Of a stretch of DNA of 64,000 bases, positions 25,626 to 34,440 are shown in pieces. Position 1 is the stretch's first letter, and the number at the start of each line of letters is the position of its first letter. This DNA comes from Amycolatopsis mongoliensis (GTDB taxonomy: Bacteria > Actinomycetota > Actinomycetes > Mycobacteriales > Pseudonocardiaceae). The stretch covers positions 9,548,001 to 9,612,000 of the forward strand of contig NZ_CP127295.1 of NCBI RefSeq assembly GCF_030285665.1, read 5' to 3'. The notes beneath the pieces were generated by a model. That model saw nothing but the letters and a program-made list of their open reading frames with translations, made no database searches and was not told the DNA's origin. A program made the position numbers and the translations under genes.

Positions 25626-27741
25626 CTCGTTGCCGGTCAAGGCCGATCCTGTGCTCGACGGCGAGCTGATCGACGACTCGTTGCCGCAGCCGCGCCCGCG
25701 CGCACCGAAGAGGAATCGCTTCGTGTTGTGGTGGCTGCACTCGCCGCGGGTGCCGCTGTGGCTGAAGAACAAGCCGCAGGCGAGGCAAGCGCTCAAGGAT
25801 GCCGTGGTGTGGCTGGTGCTGTCGCCGTTGCGGTTCCTCGGTGCCGTGGTGCGCGGTGTCGTGGTCGGCGCGCGGTGGTGGCGCGGTTGGGTGACCGTCC
25901 GGGACTACCGGACGGCCGCTGAGGAGTCGGAGAAGCTCGCCGACAAGTTCACGGAGATCCGGGCGCTCACGCTGTTCCGGTGGAAGGTGACCGGTGCCGT
26001 CGTGGTCGTAACGGCTGTGGCTGTCGCCCTCGTCGATCTCGTGTACGGAACCGATCCTTTGTGGATCGGCGGAGCCGCTGCCTCAGTGGCGCTCGCGATC
26101 CTCGGGCGCAGGAAGGACGGCAGTCCTGGCCGTAAGCCAGCGCTTGCCGGGCCACGGACGTTGACGTGGACGATGGACCCGCAGGTCCTGGTGGACGCGT
26201 TCCGCGACGCGAAGCTGATCGGCAAGGACGAGACGTTGCGGCTCGTCGAACGTGCGACGCGCGTCGGCGACGGTTGGGCGGTCACCGTCGATCTCCCTGC
26301 TACCCGCAAGGCGGCCGACGTGGTGAAGAACCGGGACGCGCTGGCGTCGGCGCTTGCCGTCGATGAGGTACAGCTCATCGTGGAGCGCGTCCGGGGCAAT
26401 GGCGGGCACGCCGGGCGAGTGTCGATGTGGGTTGCCGACGAAGACCCGTACAGCTCGCCACCGTTGCGGACGCCGCTGCTCGGCGTGACGCAGTGGGACG
26501 CGTGGCGGCCGATCCCGTTCGGACGGGACGCGCGGGACCGGCGGATCGACCTTCCGCTGGTGTGGACGTCGCTGCTTGTGGGTGCGATTCCGCGGCAGGG
26601 CAAGACGTTTGCCGCCCGGCTCGCGGCGGCTGGACTCATCCTGGACGCGTGGGTGCGGCTGTACGTAGCGGACTTCAAAGCCGGGAAGGATTGGGACGCG
26701 GCCGGCCTGGTGGCTCACCGCTTCATGTCCGGCGACGAGCCCGAACACGTCCTGGCGCTCGTGGACTGGCTGATTGAGCTGGTCGGCGAGGTTCAGACGC
26801 GGTTCCGGCGGATGCGCGACCTGGACGACCTGACGTGCCCGGAGTCGAAGGTCACGCCGGAGATGTCCCGCGACAAGGCGCTGGACATGCCGATTACGGC
26901 GATCTTCATCGATGAGGTCCAGGTTCCGTTGGAAGACCGCACACCCGTTGACGTTCAAGGAAAGAAGCTTTCTGCGGGTGAGTACATCGGCGAGTTGCTG
27001 ACGTGGCTGGCGAAGAAGGGACCGGCCGCGGGGATCGTGCTCGTGCTCGCCACGCAGCGGCCGGACTCCAAGACGATCCCGTCCGGGCTGCGGGCGGTGC
27101 TCGGGTCGCGGTTCGCCCTGCGGGTGATGGACTGGCGCGACTCGAACATCGTGCTCGGCGAGCAGATGAACACGCGCGGGTTCGACTCGTCCCGGCTGCT
27201 GCCCTCACACAAGGGCGTGGGCATCCTGCGGCCGGACGGCGACACTGCGGCCGGCGCCGACGTGCTGGCAATGACGGTCCGGACCTACTACATGCCGAAC
27301 GAGGATTGGCGGACCATCTGCGAGCAAGGCCGGGCACTGCGCGAGGCGGCCGGGACGTTGACCGGGCACGCGGCCGGGCAGGACGCGACGCCGGTGCTCG
27401 ACCACGCTGCGGCGGTCAAGGCAATCGGTGCAGGTCAGCCCGTTGACACGGTTCAACTGCCCGAACTGCTCGCTTCGATCGTCGAGTACCTGGGCGACGA
27501 TCTCGGCCCGGACGGCCGGGAGTTCGTGCCCACGGCCGAACTGCTCGACGCCCTGGAGATCGACCGCAAGACGTTCGCCCAAGAGATGACCGCCCTGGGG
27601 TGCCGGCCGACGCGTGACCGTGTGACCGGCGAGGATGGCGAGATTCGGCAGGTACGCGGGTATCTGACGGCTGAAATCAGGAGTTCCATCAGCCGCGCGA
27701 CCACTGGCGCCGGGGCGGCAGACGAGGACGGCGAGCCATGA
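25618..27741 (+). CDS. FtsK/SpoIIIE-type DNA translocase (TraSA-like)
   Basis: A 707-residue protein. The ATG at 25618 overlaps the previous stop. An N-terminal basic region precedes two membrane segments (residues about 120-160, including VTGAVVVVTAVAVALVDLVYG). The FtsK ATPase domain has Walker A as AIPRQGKTFAAR (about 322-333) and Walker B as ITAIFIDEVQ (about 425-434), and ends with a winged-helix-like C-terminus. In actinobacterial conjugative elements one such protein pumps double-stranded DNA into the recipient. It is the only transfer ATPase needed there, so this element may be self-transmissible. The stop overlaps the next start as ATGA. Confidence 0.92.
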   Translation: MTDSLPVKADPVLDGELIDDSLPQPRPRAPKRNRFVLWWLHSPRVPLWLKNKPQARQALKDAVVWLVLSPLRFLGAVVRGVVVGARWWRGWVTVRDYRTAAEESEKLADKFTEIRALTLFRWKVTGAVVVVTAVAVALVDLVYGTDPLWIGGAAASVALAILGRRKDGSPGRKPALAGPRTLTWTMDPQVLVDAFRDAKLIGKDETLRLVERATRVGDGWAVTVDLPATRKAADVVKNRDALASALAVDEVQLIVERVRGNGGHAGRVSMWVADEDPYSSPPLRTPLLGVTQWDAWRPIPFGRDARDRRIDLPLVWTSLLVGAIPRQGKTFAARLAAAGLILDAWVRLYVADFKAGKDWDAAGLVAHRFMSGDEPEHVLALVDWLIELVGEVQTRFRRMRDLDDLTCPESKVTPEMSRDKALDMPITAIFIDEVQVPLEDRTPVDVQGKKLSAGEYIGELLTWLAKKGPAAGIVLVLATQRPDSKTIPSGLRAVLGSRFALRVMDWRDSNIVLGEQMNTRGFDSSRLLPSHKGVGILRPDGDTAAGADVLAMTVRTYYMPNEDWRTICEQGRALREAAGTLTGHAAGQDATPVLDHAAAVKAIGAGQPVDTVQLPELLASIVEYLGDDLGPDGREFVPTAELLDALEIDRKTFAQEMTALGCRPTRDRVTGEDGEIRQVRGYLTAEIRSSISRATTGAGAADEDGEP

Positions 27742-27902
27742 GCGCTGCCCATTCCGAAGAGCCGCAGATCCGGGTTATCCTACCTGCGAGATTGCCTGAG
27801 CTGACGCCTGCGGTCGCGCGTGCACTGCTGGCCGTTCTGATCGAGGTTACTGAGGTGCCGGTGCTCGACGTTCCGGCGGAGGAGATGAACCGTGGCAGCT
27901 GA
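27738..27902 (+). CDS. 54-residue protein between FtsK and integrase
   Basis: This very small gene overlaps the FtsK stop as ATGA and the integrase start by 11 nt, which argues that it is translated. The product is acidic and partly helical (PELTPAVARALLAVLIEVTE). No family recognised. Similar short proteins precede the integrase in related elements, but I cannot name one. Confidence 0.6.
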   Translation: MSAAHSEEPQIRVILPARLPELTPAVARALLAVLIEVTEVPVLDVPAEEMNRGS

Positions 27903-29646
27903 AATCATCAGTGATCCGTGGGCAACGCTGGATGACATCCTGGGCCTTGAGGTCGCCGACGTGGCAGACGACGGGATCGGGAACCTGGCGGGCTACGGCC
28001 GGTGCTCGACCGAGGACAACCAGGACCCGGAGACCTCGCGCGGCTGGCAGTTCGGGAACGCTCGCAAGTTCGTCGAGCCGCTCGGCGGTCAGATCGTCGC
28101 AGAGTTCTTCGACATCGGGCAGTCGCGGTCCGTCCCGTGGGAACGGCGAACCGAGGGCGCGCGGCTGCTCGCCGAGTTGAAGAATCCGCGCCGCGGATGG
28201 GGTGGGATCGTCGTCGGCGAGGGCACGCGGTGTTGGTTCGGCAACCAGTTCTCGCTTATCGCGCCGAAGTTCGCCGCCTACGGGGTTGATCTGTGGGTGC
28301 CGGAGTTGGGTGGGAAGTACGACCCGCGTAACCCGTCGCACAAAATGCTCATGAGCGTGCTCGGCGGAATGAGCGAGTCCGAGCGGCAGCATGTTCAGGC
28401 GCGCGTCCGCGCCGCGATGGACGCCCAGGTAATCAACGAAGGACGGCACCAGGGCGGCCGGGCGCCGTACGGCTATGTGGTGGTCGACAGCGGTCCGCAC
28501 CCGAACCCGCGAAAAGCTGCAGAAGGGTTCAAGCTGCGAGTGCTGGCGCTCGACGAGACGACGGCGGACGTGGTCCGCCGGATCTTCGCCGAGTACCTGG
28601 ACGGAAACGGCGATCGCGCCATCGCCAACCTGCTCAACCGGGACGGCATTCCCTGTCCCTCCGCGCACCGGCCGGACCAGAACCGGCACCGGCTCGCGGA
28701 CGGCTGGCAAGGCAGTTCGGTGCGGGCGATCCTGGACAACCCGCGATACACCGGCTACGCGATCTTCGGGCGTTGGACGAAACATGAGACGTTGCTCGAC
28801 CCGGAAGACGTCGCCGCGGGCCACGTGGTGCGGTTCAAGCGCGCGGCGCCGGACCGGATCGTACGGTCGCGCGAGCAGGCGCATCCGGCGATCGTGTCCG
28901 TGGAGACCTTCACGCAGGTACAGCTTTTGCGTCGGTCGAAGTCGGCCGGCGGATTGAAGACTGCACGTAAGGCCGAGCGAGGCGCCCGGAAGACCGCGCG
29001 GTCCTACCTCCTGCGCGGACTGGTCCGATGTGGAATCTGCGGCCGGAAGATGCAAGGCGCCACGATCCGGAAAGGCGCCTACTACCGCTGTACTTCGCGG
29101 ACCATGGCGCCCGGCTCACTGACACTGGCGGATCATCCGAAGACGGTCAACTTGCGCGAAGGCGTGGTCGTCGAGGCGCTCAGCGGATGGCTTCACGAGC
29201 TGTTCCACCCGGACAACCGCGACCGGACGGCGGCCGCGCTACTCGGGTCGGACGGCAATCAGGCCGGCAGTGGCGCGTTGGACGCGGTGAGAAACAGGCT
29301 GGCGGACGCGGAGGCAAGGCTTCAGCGGTACCAGGCCGCCATCGCGGCCGGGGTCGAGCCCGAAGCACTCGTCGACCCCATCAACCAGGCACAGGCCGAA
29401 CGAGCCACCGCGAAAGCACAGATCGAAAGTGTTCCGGCAGGCACGAGCGTGTCGAAAGCTGAGGTCTACGCGAGGATTGATCAGCTCGGCGACGTCTGCG
29501 GAACGCTGGCCGACGGAACCACGGCTGGGCTGAGCCGCCTGTACCGAGCGTTGAACCTGGAGCTACGCTACGAACCAAAAGAGCTGGCCGTCTATGCGAC
29601 GACCAGCCCGGGTGTAGATAGTGCGTGTGTCCGAGGGGGGACTTGA
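27892..29646 (+). CDS. int: Large serine integrase of the element
   Basis: A 584-residue serine recombinase. The catalytic Ser is at residue 39 in YGRCS; the recombinase domain has GGRAPYGY and DNPRYTGYAIF; the zinc ribbon is CGICGRKM ... YYRC; a coiled coil follows (residues about 465-520), so the domain set is complete. It starts with GTG after GGCGGAGGAG. The last codons (VRGGT) and the stop lie inside the tRNA-Leu gene and attR, so the C-terminal tail depends on the integration state. It should catalyse attP x attB recombination at tRNA-Leu(GAG); excision would need the excisionase at 24102. Confidence 0.92.
   Translation: MAAEIISDPWATLDDILGLEVADVADDGIGNLAGYGRCSTEDNQDPETSRGWQFGNARKFVEPLGGQIVAEFFDIGQSRSVPWERRTEGARLLAELKNPRRGWGGIVVGEGTRCWFGNQFSLIAPKFAAYGVDLWVPELGGKYDPRNPSHKMLMSVLGGMSESERQHVQARVRAAMDAQVINEGRHQGGRAPYGYVVVDSGPHPNPRKAAEGFKLRVLALDETTADVVRRIFAEYLDGNGDRAIANLLNRDGIPCPSAHRPDQNRHRLADGWQGSSVRAILDNPRYTGYAIFGRWTKHETLLDPEDVAAGHVVRFKRAAPDRIVRSREQAHPAIVSVETFTQVQLLRRSKSAGGLKTARKAERGARKTARSYLLRGLVRCGICGRKMQGATIRKGAYYRCTSRTMAPGSLTLADHPKTVNLREGVVVEALSGWLHELFHPDNRDRTAAALLGSDGNQAGSGALDAVRNRLADAEARLQRYQAAIAAGVEPEALVDPINQAQAERATAKAQIESVPAGTSVSKAEVYARIDQLGDVCGTLADGTTAGLSRLYRALNLELRYEPKELAVYATTSPGVDSACVRGGT
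29612..29636 (+). other. attR of the tRNA-Leu integrative element
   Basis: The left inverted arm GTGTAGATAGTG (29612-29623) is followed by CG and the shared block TGTGTCCGAGG (29626-29636). The block covers the acceptor 3' strand and discriminator base of tRNA-Leu, so integration leaves the tRNA intact. Confidence 0.8.
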
Positions 29647-29711
29647 ACCCCCACGCCCGTTAAGGGCACTAGCACCTCAAGCTAGCGCGTCTGCCATTCC
29701 GCCACTCGGAC
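29628..29711 (-). tRNA. tRNA-Leu (anticodon GAG)
   Basis: Read on the minus strand the 84 nt fold as a class II tRNA: acceptor GTCCGAG pairs with CTCGGAC, the D-arm follows, the anticodon stem CTAGC/GCTAG encloses the loop TTGAGGT with anticodon GAG, then a long variable arm (CCC...GGG) and a T-arm with GTTCAAGTC. CCA is not encoded. The 3' end points into the element and serves as its attachment site. Both flanking protein genes run into it. Confidence 0.95.
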
Positions 29712-31467
29712 CTGCTGAAGAAAGAGTATACGGCTGCCCCGCGCCCTCGTTCAGGGGGGTCTGGGTCAGTCTCCCGGGAGGCTCTGGCATGATCGGCCGG
29801 TTTCGGATCTGCTGCATCGATTCAGCGCGGCTTCGGGCGAACATGCGGACCGGCTCCTGGTAGCTGTAGCGGTCCGGGCCGGATGGGTTCAGCAAGTGCG
29901 CGTCCACCAGGGATTCCAGCAGGGTCGCCGTCTCGGCCGGGGGTAGGTCCAGGACCTCGGATGCCGTTGCTGTCGAAAAGGCCGGGAACGCCGACAGCAG
30001 CTCGAATGCCCGGGCCTGCCATGGGGACAGCTCGGCCAGGGCCGACTCGTACGGCTTCTCTATCGCCTGGCACTCCGGGGGTGTTGCCGGGGAACCCGGC
30101 GCCGGGCGGCCCACGCGGTCCAAAGCCTCGGCCATCGTCCAGCTCGGGCGGGCCGCCAGGCGTGCGGCGATTGCCTGGAGGACCTGTGGGAGGCCCGCTG
30201 TGCGGGACGCCAGCGTGCGGGTCTCCGCGGGCTGACGGCTGACGCGCTCCGCGCCCAGGACGCGAGACAGCAGGGCCACCGAATCCTGGAGATCCAGGGC
30301 GCCCAGTTTCGTCCAGTGTGCGTGCGGCAGGTCGAACAGGCGCCGGCGCGCTGTGATCATCAGGGCCGGGCCGTCCGGGCCCGGGAGCAGGGAATGGATG
30401 TCGTCGCCCGGGCGGGCGTTGTCCAGGACCACCAGCAGGCGGCGGCCCGTTGTGCGGGTTCGCCACAGGGATGCGCGCTCGCTCGGGGACGCCGGGAGGT
30501 TCGTGACGCCGATTCCGTGCAGCAGCTCCGACAGCGGGTCCGCCGATGCCGACATGTCCAGGAACAGCCGGCCGTCCGGGAAGTCCACGGTGTGCCCGAC
30601 GTGGACCGCCAGCGTCGTCTTGCCGATCGCCGCCAGGCCCTCGATGCCGAGCACCGGGACCGAGGCGTTCGACCGGGTCAGGGCTGCGGACAGCGCCGAA
30701 GTCTCCGACCTGCGGCCGACGAACTCCGGGAGGTCCGGGGGCAGTTGTGACGGGCGCGACACCGGCGTCAGCGAAGGGTCCGCGGCGAGGATCCGGCGCT
30801 GCATTTCCTGCAGCTCGGGACCGGGATCGAGGCCGAGCTCGGACTCCAGCAGGCGCTGCGTCCGGGCGTAGGCGTCCAGGGCCTCGGCTTGGCGGCCCGA
30901 ACGGTACAACGCCAGCATCTGCAGCTCGCGGGGCCGCTCGCGCAGCGGCTGCTCGGCGATCAGCTCCGCCAGGTCCGCCACCGCTTCGCCATGCCTGCCC
31001 GCGGCGATGTCCGCCTCCGCCAAGGCCTCTCGGGCCGTCAAGCGCAGCTCGGCGAGCCGGACGCGGGCGGCCTCCGCGTAGTCGCCGTTCACCCCGGCCA
31101 GGGGCGTGCCGTGCCAGAGGCGCAACGCCGCGCGCAAGGAGTCCGGACGCGCCGAAGACAGCAGGCGCTGGAACTCCGTCACGTCCAGGGACGCCGGCCG
31201 GATCGCGTAGCCGCCGCCGACGGACTCGATCGGCACGCCCGCGTGCCGCAGGCGCGACACGTACGAGCGCACCACGCCGACCGCCGCCCGCGGCTCGGCG
31301 CCGCCCCACAACGCCGAGACCAGCTGGGACGGCGACAGCGGCGTGCCCTCCTGCAGGGGCAGCACCGCCAGCGCCGCCCGCTGCTGGGGCGGGCCCAGCT
31401 CGATCTCGGCGTCGCCGCGCCACGCCCGGACCGGGCCCAGGACTTCGAACCGCATCGCATCGGTCAC
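29677..31467 (-). CDS. SARP/AfsR-type regulator with NB-ARC ATPase domain
   Basis: A 596-residue protein. Residues about 8-95 form the OmpR-like winged helix of SARP proteins (RFEVLGPVRAWRG ... QQRAALAVLPL). Residues about 100-245 are the bacterial transcriptional activation (BTAD) domain, containing LYRSGRQAEALDAY and ESELGLDPGPELQ. Residues about 260-540 are an NB-ARC-type ATPase with GLAAIGKTTLA as Walker A and LLVVLDNA as Walker B. There is no TPR tail, so it is shorter than AfsR (about 990 residues). Such proteins switch on secondary metabolism. The last dozen residues (SGGMADALA) are encoded inside the tRNA-Leu gene, so the natural end is doubtful. The GTG at 31467 lacks a strong ribosome-binding site; an ATG at 31455 is possible. 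Confidence 0.85.
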   Translation of the reverse strand: MTDAMRFEVLGPVRAWRGDAEIELGPPQQRAALAVLPLQEGTPLSPSQLVSALWGGAEPRAAVGVVRSYVSRLRHAGVPIESVGGGYAIRPASLDVTEFQRLLSSARPDSLRAALRLWHGTPLAGVNGDYAEAARVRLAELRLTAREALAEADIAAGRHGEAVADLAELIAEQPLRERPRELQMLALYRSGRQAEALDAYARTQRLLESELGLDPGPELQEMQRRILAADPSLTPVSRPSQLPPDLPEFVGRRSETSALSAALTRSNASVPVLGIEGLAAIGKTTLAVHVGHTVDFPDGRLFLDMSASADPLSELLHGIGVTNLPASPSERASLWRTRTTGRRLLVVLDNARPGDDIHSLLPGPDGPALMITARRRLFDLPHAHWTKLGALDLQDSVALLSRVLGAERVSRQPAETRTLASRTAGLPQVLQAIAARLAARPSWTMAEALDRVGRPAPGSPATPPECQAIEKPYESALAELSPWQARAFELLSAFPAFSTATASEVLDLPPAETATLLESLVDAHLLNPSGPDRYSYQEPVRMFARSRAESMQQIRNRPIMPEPPGRLTQTPLNEGAGQPYTLSSAGPSGGMADALA

Positions 31468-31503
31468 GCAGAGCGCAACCGGTGCCCAAGGAACGGTATT
31501 CCG

Positions 31504-32445
31504 TCACAGCCCCTGGAAGGCCTCCCGGTGCCCGGCGAGCCAGGTGGCGAAGTCCTGCAGCCGCGGGTTCAGCTCCCGCACCGCCTCCGGGTCGCGCGCG
31601 CCGGCGAACACGTCTTCGTGCTCGGTGTAGTAGACGAACATGTTCGAGAGGTCGTCGGCGCCGGGGAAGCCCGACGCCCGCAGCGCCTCGACGCTCGTCG
31701 GCCGGTAGGCGACGTCGGTGCCGAGCTCCTTGCCGAACGCCGCCGCGTACTCCTCGCCGGTCAGGTTCTCGCCGGAGATGCTGATCCGCTCCCCCGCAAG
31801 CGACGGGCCCTGCGCGAAGACGCCGAACGCGGTGCGCCCGATGTCCTCCGCCGCGATACCCGGCAGGCGCGCCTCGCCCATCGGCAGGTGCAGCGCGAGG
31901 ACGCCGTCGTCGTCGCGGACCGGGCGGAAGAAGTCGACGAAGGCCTCGAAGTAGAACGTCGTCGAGAGGAACGTCGTCGGCACGCCCGCCTCGACGAAGT
32001 ACCGCTCGGCCTCGGCCTTGCCGTCGAAGTGCGGGACCTTGTACCGCTCGTGGAGCGTCGGCACGCGGTCGTCGCGCAGGTGCAGGCGCGTGTCCGGCAG
32101 GGTCGACCAGATCACGTGCCGCAGCCCCGTCGCCTTCGCGGCCGCCGCCATCGCGCGGGCCTGCTGCTGCTCGCGTTCGACGGAGTTGTACTCCCAGAAC
32201 GCGGTGACCAGGTAGGCGCCGTACGCGCCTTCGAGGGCCTTCGTGAGGCTCGCTTCGTCGTCGAGGTCCGCGGCGACGACTTCGGCGCCGCGGGCGGCCA
32301 GCGCCTGCGCGGCCGCCGAGTCCGGGTTGCGCGTGAGCGCGCGCAGGGCGAACCGCTGCTCCGGGTCGTCGAGGATCGCGCGGGCCAGGCCGCCACCCTG
32401 CTGGCCGGTCGCGCCGACGACGGCGATGATCTTCTGGTCGGACAT
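31504..32445 (-). CDS. NmrA-like NAD(P)-binding protein
   Basis: A 313-residue protein, start ATG at 32445 after AGGAGGTTCCC. VVGATGQQGGGLARAIL (residues about 8-24) is the GxxGxxG dinucleotide motif of NmrA/HSCARG-type atypical short-chain dehydrogenases, and YKVPHFDGKAEAERY replaces the active-site YxxxK region. These proteins often bind NAD(P) as redox sensors rather than acting as enzymes, though quinone reductases exist in the family. It follows no obvious operon; the SARP gene lies 36 nt downstream on the same strand and could be co-transcribed. Confidence 0.85.
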   Translation of the reverse strand: MSDQKIIAVVGATGQQGGGLARAILDDPEQRFALRALTRNPDSAAAQALAARGAEVVAADLDDEASLTKALEGAYGAYLVTAFWEYNSVEREQQQARAMAAAAKATGLRHVIWSTLPDTRLHLRDDRVPTLHERYKVPHFDGKAEAERYFVEAGVPTTFLSTTFYFEAFVDFFRPVRDDDGVLALHLPMGEARLPGIAAEDIGRTAFGVFAQGPSLAGERISISGENLTGEEYAAAFGKELGTDVAYRPTSVEALRASGFPGADDLSNMFVYYTEHEDVFAGARDPEAVRELNPRLQDFATWLAGHREAFQGL

Positions 32446-32611
32446 CGGGAACCTCCTGGGCTCGGGCCGGGGTGTTCCGGCCACCGCCCCAGGGAACCGC
32501 CGGGACATCAGCGTCTCGTGCACGGCGGGTGCACGCGGCGTGCACACGGTTTACAAGGCCGCCGCGGCTTCCTAGGATTCGCCGGTCGGGCCGCAGAACT
32601 GGAGGATCAGG

Positions 32612-33391
32612 ATGGCGCGCGCCGATCGGCGGCAGGACGACGAGATCTCGGTCGCCGAGCTGCTCCGGGAGACCGGGGCGACGCCGCGCTCGCTCGGCGG
32701 GCCGCCCGAAGCCACGCCCGCTCGCGAAGAGGACACCGGCGACGGCTACCGGGAACGCCTCGAGCAGCGGGCGCGGGAAGCGGCCGCGGACCAGCAGCGG
32801 GCCGGCCGGCGGATCCGGTGGGTTTCCGCGGTCGCGGGCGCCGTCGTGGTGGTCGGCAGCCTCGTACTCATCGCGGTCACCTCCGAAAGTTCCCCGGGAC
32901 GGCAGGCGGCGCTCGGCCCGGGCCCGCTCGCGCCGGCGACGACGACTCCGCGTCCGACGACGCCGATCCCCGTGAAACCGACTCCCACGCCGATCCCGAC
33001 CGTGCTGCGGCAAACCGCGACGTCACCGGCCGAGTCCAAGCCGCAGCCGCCGCCCGCCCCGGTCGAAACCGCGCCGTGCGTCGTGCGCTTTTCCGTGACG
33101 GACCAGTGGAACGACGGCTTCACCGCGGGCGTCGCCATCACCAACAAGAGCAGCGCGACGCTCTCGCCGTGGACGCTGTCCTGGACGTTCACCGCCGGTC
33201 AGCGGGTCACCCACGGCTGGGACGGCAAGTACAGCCAGAGCGGCAGCCGCGTCACGGTGAACGCCGAGTCCTACAACGCCACCCTCGCCCCGGGCGCGAC
33301 CGTCAGCACCGGCTTGAACGGCGCCTTCGACCACGGCAATCCCGCGCCCACGGCGTTCACCCTCAACGGCGCCCGCTGCGACGCCGGCTGA
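32612..33391 (+). CDS. Membrane-anchored protein with C-terminal CBM2
   Basis: A 259-residue protein with a cytoplasmic charged N-terminus (about 70 residues), one membrane segment (VSAVAGAVVVVGSLVLIAV, about 71-89), a Pro/Thr-rich linker (about 105-150) and a C-terminal cellulose-binding module of family 2. The module shows CVVRFSVTDQWNDGF, WTLSWTF, VTHGWDGKY and a second Cys near the end (ARCDAG) that should form the terminal disulfide. The orientation puts the CBM2 outside the cell. It could tether cells to cellulose or chitin, or sense polysaccharide. No catalytic domain is present, and the last 29 nt overlap the convergent P450 gene. Confidence 0.85.
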   Translation: MARADRRQDDEISVAELLRETGATPRSLGGPPEATPAREEDTGDGYRERLEQRAREAAADQQRAGRRIRWVSAVAGAVVVVGSLVLIAVTSESSPGRQAALGPGPLAPATTTPRPTTPIPVKPTPTPIPTVLRQTATSPAESKPQPPPAPVETAPCVVRFSVTDQWNDGFTAGVAITNKSSATLSPWTLSWTFTAGQRVTHGWDGKYSQSGSRVTVNAESYNATLAPGATVSTGLNGAFDHGNPAPTAFTLNGARCDAG

Positions 33392-34415
33392 CGATCTTCA
33401 CGTCGGCCAGCTCCAGCAGGCCGTCGAGCTCGACGCGCGCGCGGGTGCGCGACGGGTCGGGCACCAGGCCTTCGGCGCGGACGACGTCGAGCAGGCGGCT
33501 CGCCAGCGGCAGCACCAGGTGCCGGCCCCAGCAGCGTTCGCTGACGTGCCCGAACGGCAGGTAGCCCGGGTGGTGGTCGGCGTCGAGCTCCGCCCAGCGC
33601 CGCGGCCGGAACTCGTCCGGCGCCTCCCAGAGCTTCGGTGAGCGGTGGCTCAGCAGCGGCAGCAGCAGGACGTCGTCGCCCGGCGTGATGCGAGCGTCGA
33701 CGTCGGCGAACTCCGGCGAGCGGACGCGCAGGATGTTCCACGACGGCGGCAGCAGCCGCAGCGCCTCGTTGATGACGTGCTCGTTCGGGACGTCGTCGTC
33801 GAACGGCGCGCCCAGCCAGACCGCGTTGGTCACCAGCGCGGCGACCGTGAAGCAGATCGGCCCGGCGACCCGGCGGTAGAGATACATCCGGAAGCGCCGC
33901 TCGGCCAGGGTTTCGGCGGCCACGACCTGCCGCGCGAGGGTGGACAACGGCACTCCGGGCGCGGGAGGCCGGACCAGCGCGGCGCCGGCGGTGACGGCCG
34001 ACCACGTCAGCTTCGGCGTCAGCTCCAGGCGCCGGTCGACGAGCACGCGGAACCGGCGGAGCTCCGGCCCGAAGACGAACCGGCGGAGGTAGTCGTGCGG
34101 CACGGCCGGCCACGCGCCGGTGAGGTCGGGGCGGTCGGCGGGCCGTTTCAGCGCCGCCCGGACGTCCGCGCCCAGTGCCTGCATGAGGCTCGCCGACTCG
34201 GCGCGGGTGACCGCGCGGCCCAGCACCGGCTTGAACGTCGGCCGTTCCTCGGCGTTGGCCGGGCGGGCGCGCAGGACGGCGTCCATCAGCTCCGGGTCCG
34301 CGATCCCGACGGTGTCCGGTTCGAGCCGGAAGAGCCCGCCGTCGCGGTGGTCTCGCAGCAGCTGGTCGAGGCGGGGCGCGAAGACGACCTCGCGGTGGGC
34401 GGGGGCGATGACCAC
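33363..34415 (-). CDS. Short cytochrome P450, RiPP-modifying (atropopeptide-type candidate)
   Basis: The start GTG at 34415 follows AGGAG with 8-nt spacing; the longer frame runs back into the precursor gene and is rejected. The product has 350 residues, shorter than usual (about 400). The K-helix EALR (ExxR), FRPRRW and heme loop FGHVSERCWG (Cys at about 295) are present. The second Gly of the FGxGxxxC motif is replaced by Val, and the I-helix lacks the usual acid-Thr pair (TVAALVTNAVW). It lies 59 nt downstream of a 25-residue precursor ending AYAWYGWI. In tryptorubin-type atropopeptides one P450 makes the Trp/Tyr cross-links of an AWYIWY core; the same job here is inference. Confidence 0.85.
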   Translation of the reverse strand: MVIAPAHREVVFAPRLDQLLRDHRDGGLFRLEPDTVGIADPELMDAVLRARPANAEERPTFKPVLGRAVTRAESASLMQALGADVRAALKRPADRPDLTGAWPAVPHDYLRRFVFGPELRRFRVLVDRRLELTPKLTWSAVTAGAALVRPPAPGVPLSTLARQVVAAETLAERRFRMYLYRRVAGPICFTVAALVTNAVWLGAPFDDDVPNEHVINEALRLLPPSWNILRVRSPEFADVDARITPGDDVLLLPLLSHRSPKLWEAPDEFRPRRWAELDADHHPGYLPFGHVSERCWGRHLVLPLASRLLDVVRAEGLVPDPSRTRARVELDGLLELADVKIVSRRRSGRR

Positions 34416-34440
34416 GTGCGGCACTCCTCGGGGAGAAACG

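Larger units (their letters stand above)
10610..29636 (+). mobile_element. Actinobacterial integrative element, about 19.0 kb, in tRNA-Leu(GAG)
   Basis: The element is bounded by the attL and attR described separately. Its right half holds the transfer and recombination core: excisionase-like gene, WhiB, two membrane proteins, an FtsK/SpoIIIE (TraSA-type) ATPase, a 54-residue protein and a serine integrase ending at attR. The middle holds small zinc-binding and HTH proteins and two HTH-Nudix-like paralogues. The left 6.5 kb is AT-richer cargo with three nuclease-like genes. This layout matches actinobacterial integrative and conjugative elements, which move double-stranded DNA with an FtsK-like pump. 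I see no recognisable RepSA, RepAM or primase-polymerase, which is unusual for that class. Confidence 0.85.

Noticed and set aside
29822..33013. Minus-strand open frame of 1063 codons across the SARP and NmrA genes
   Set aside because: It runs in a different frame over two supported genes and is highly repetitive in Arg/Gly/Ala/Pro.
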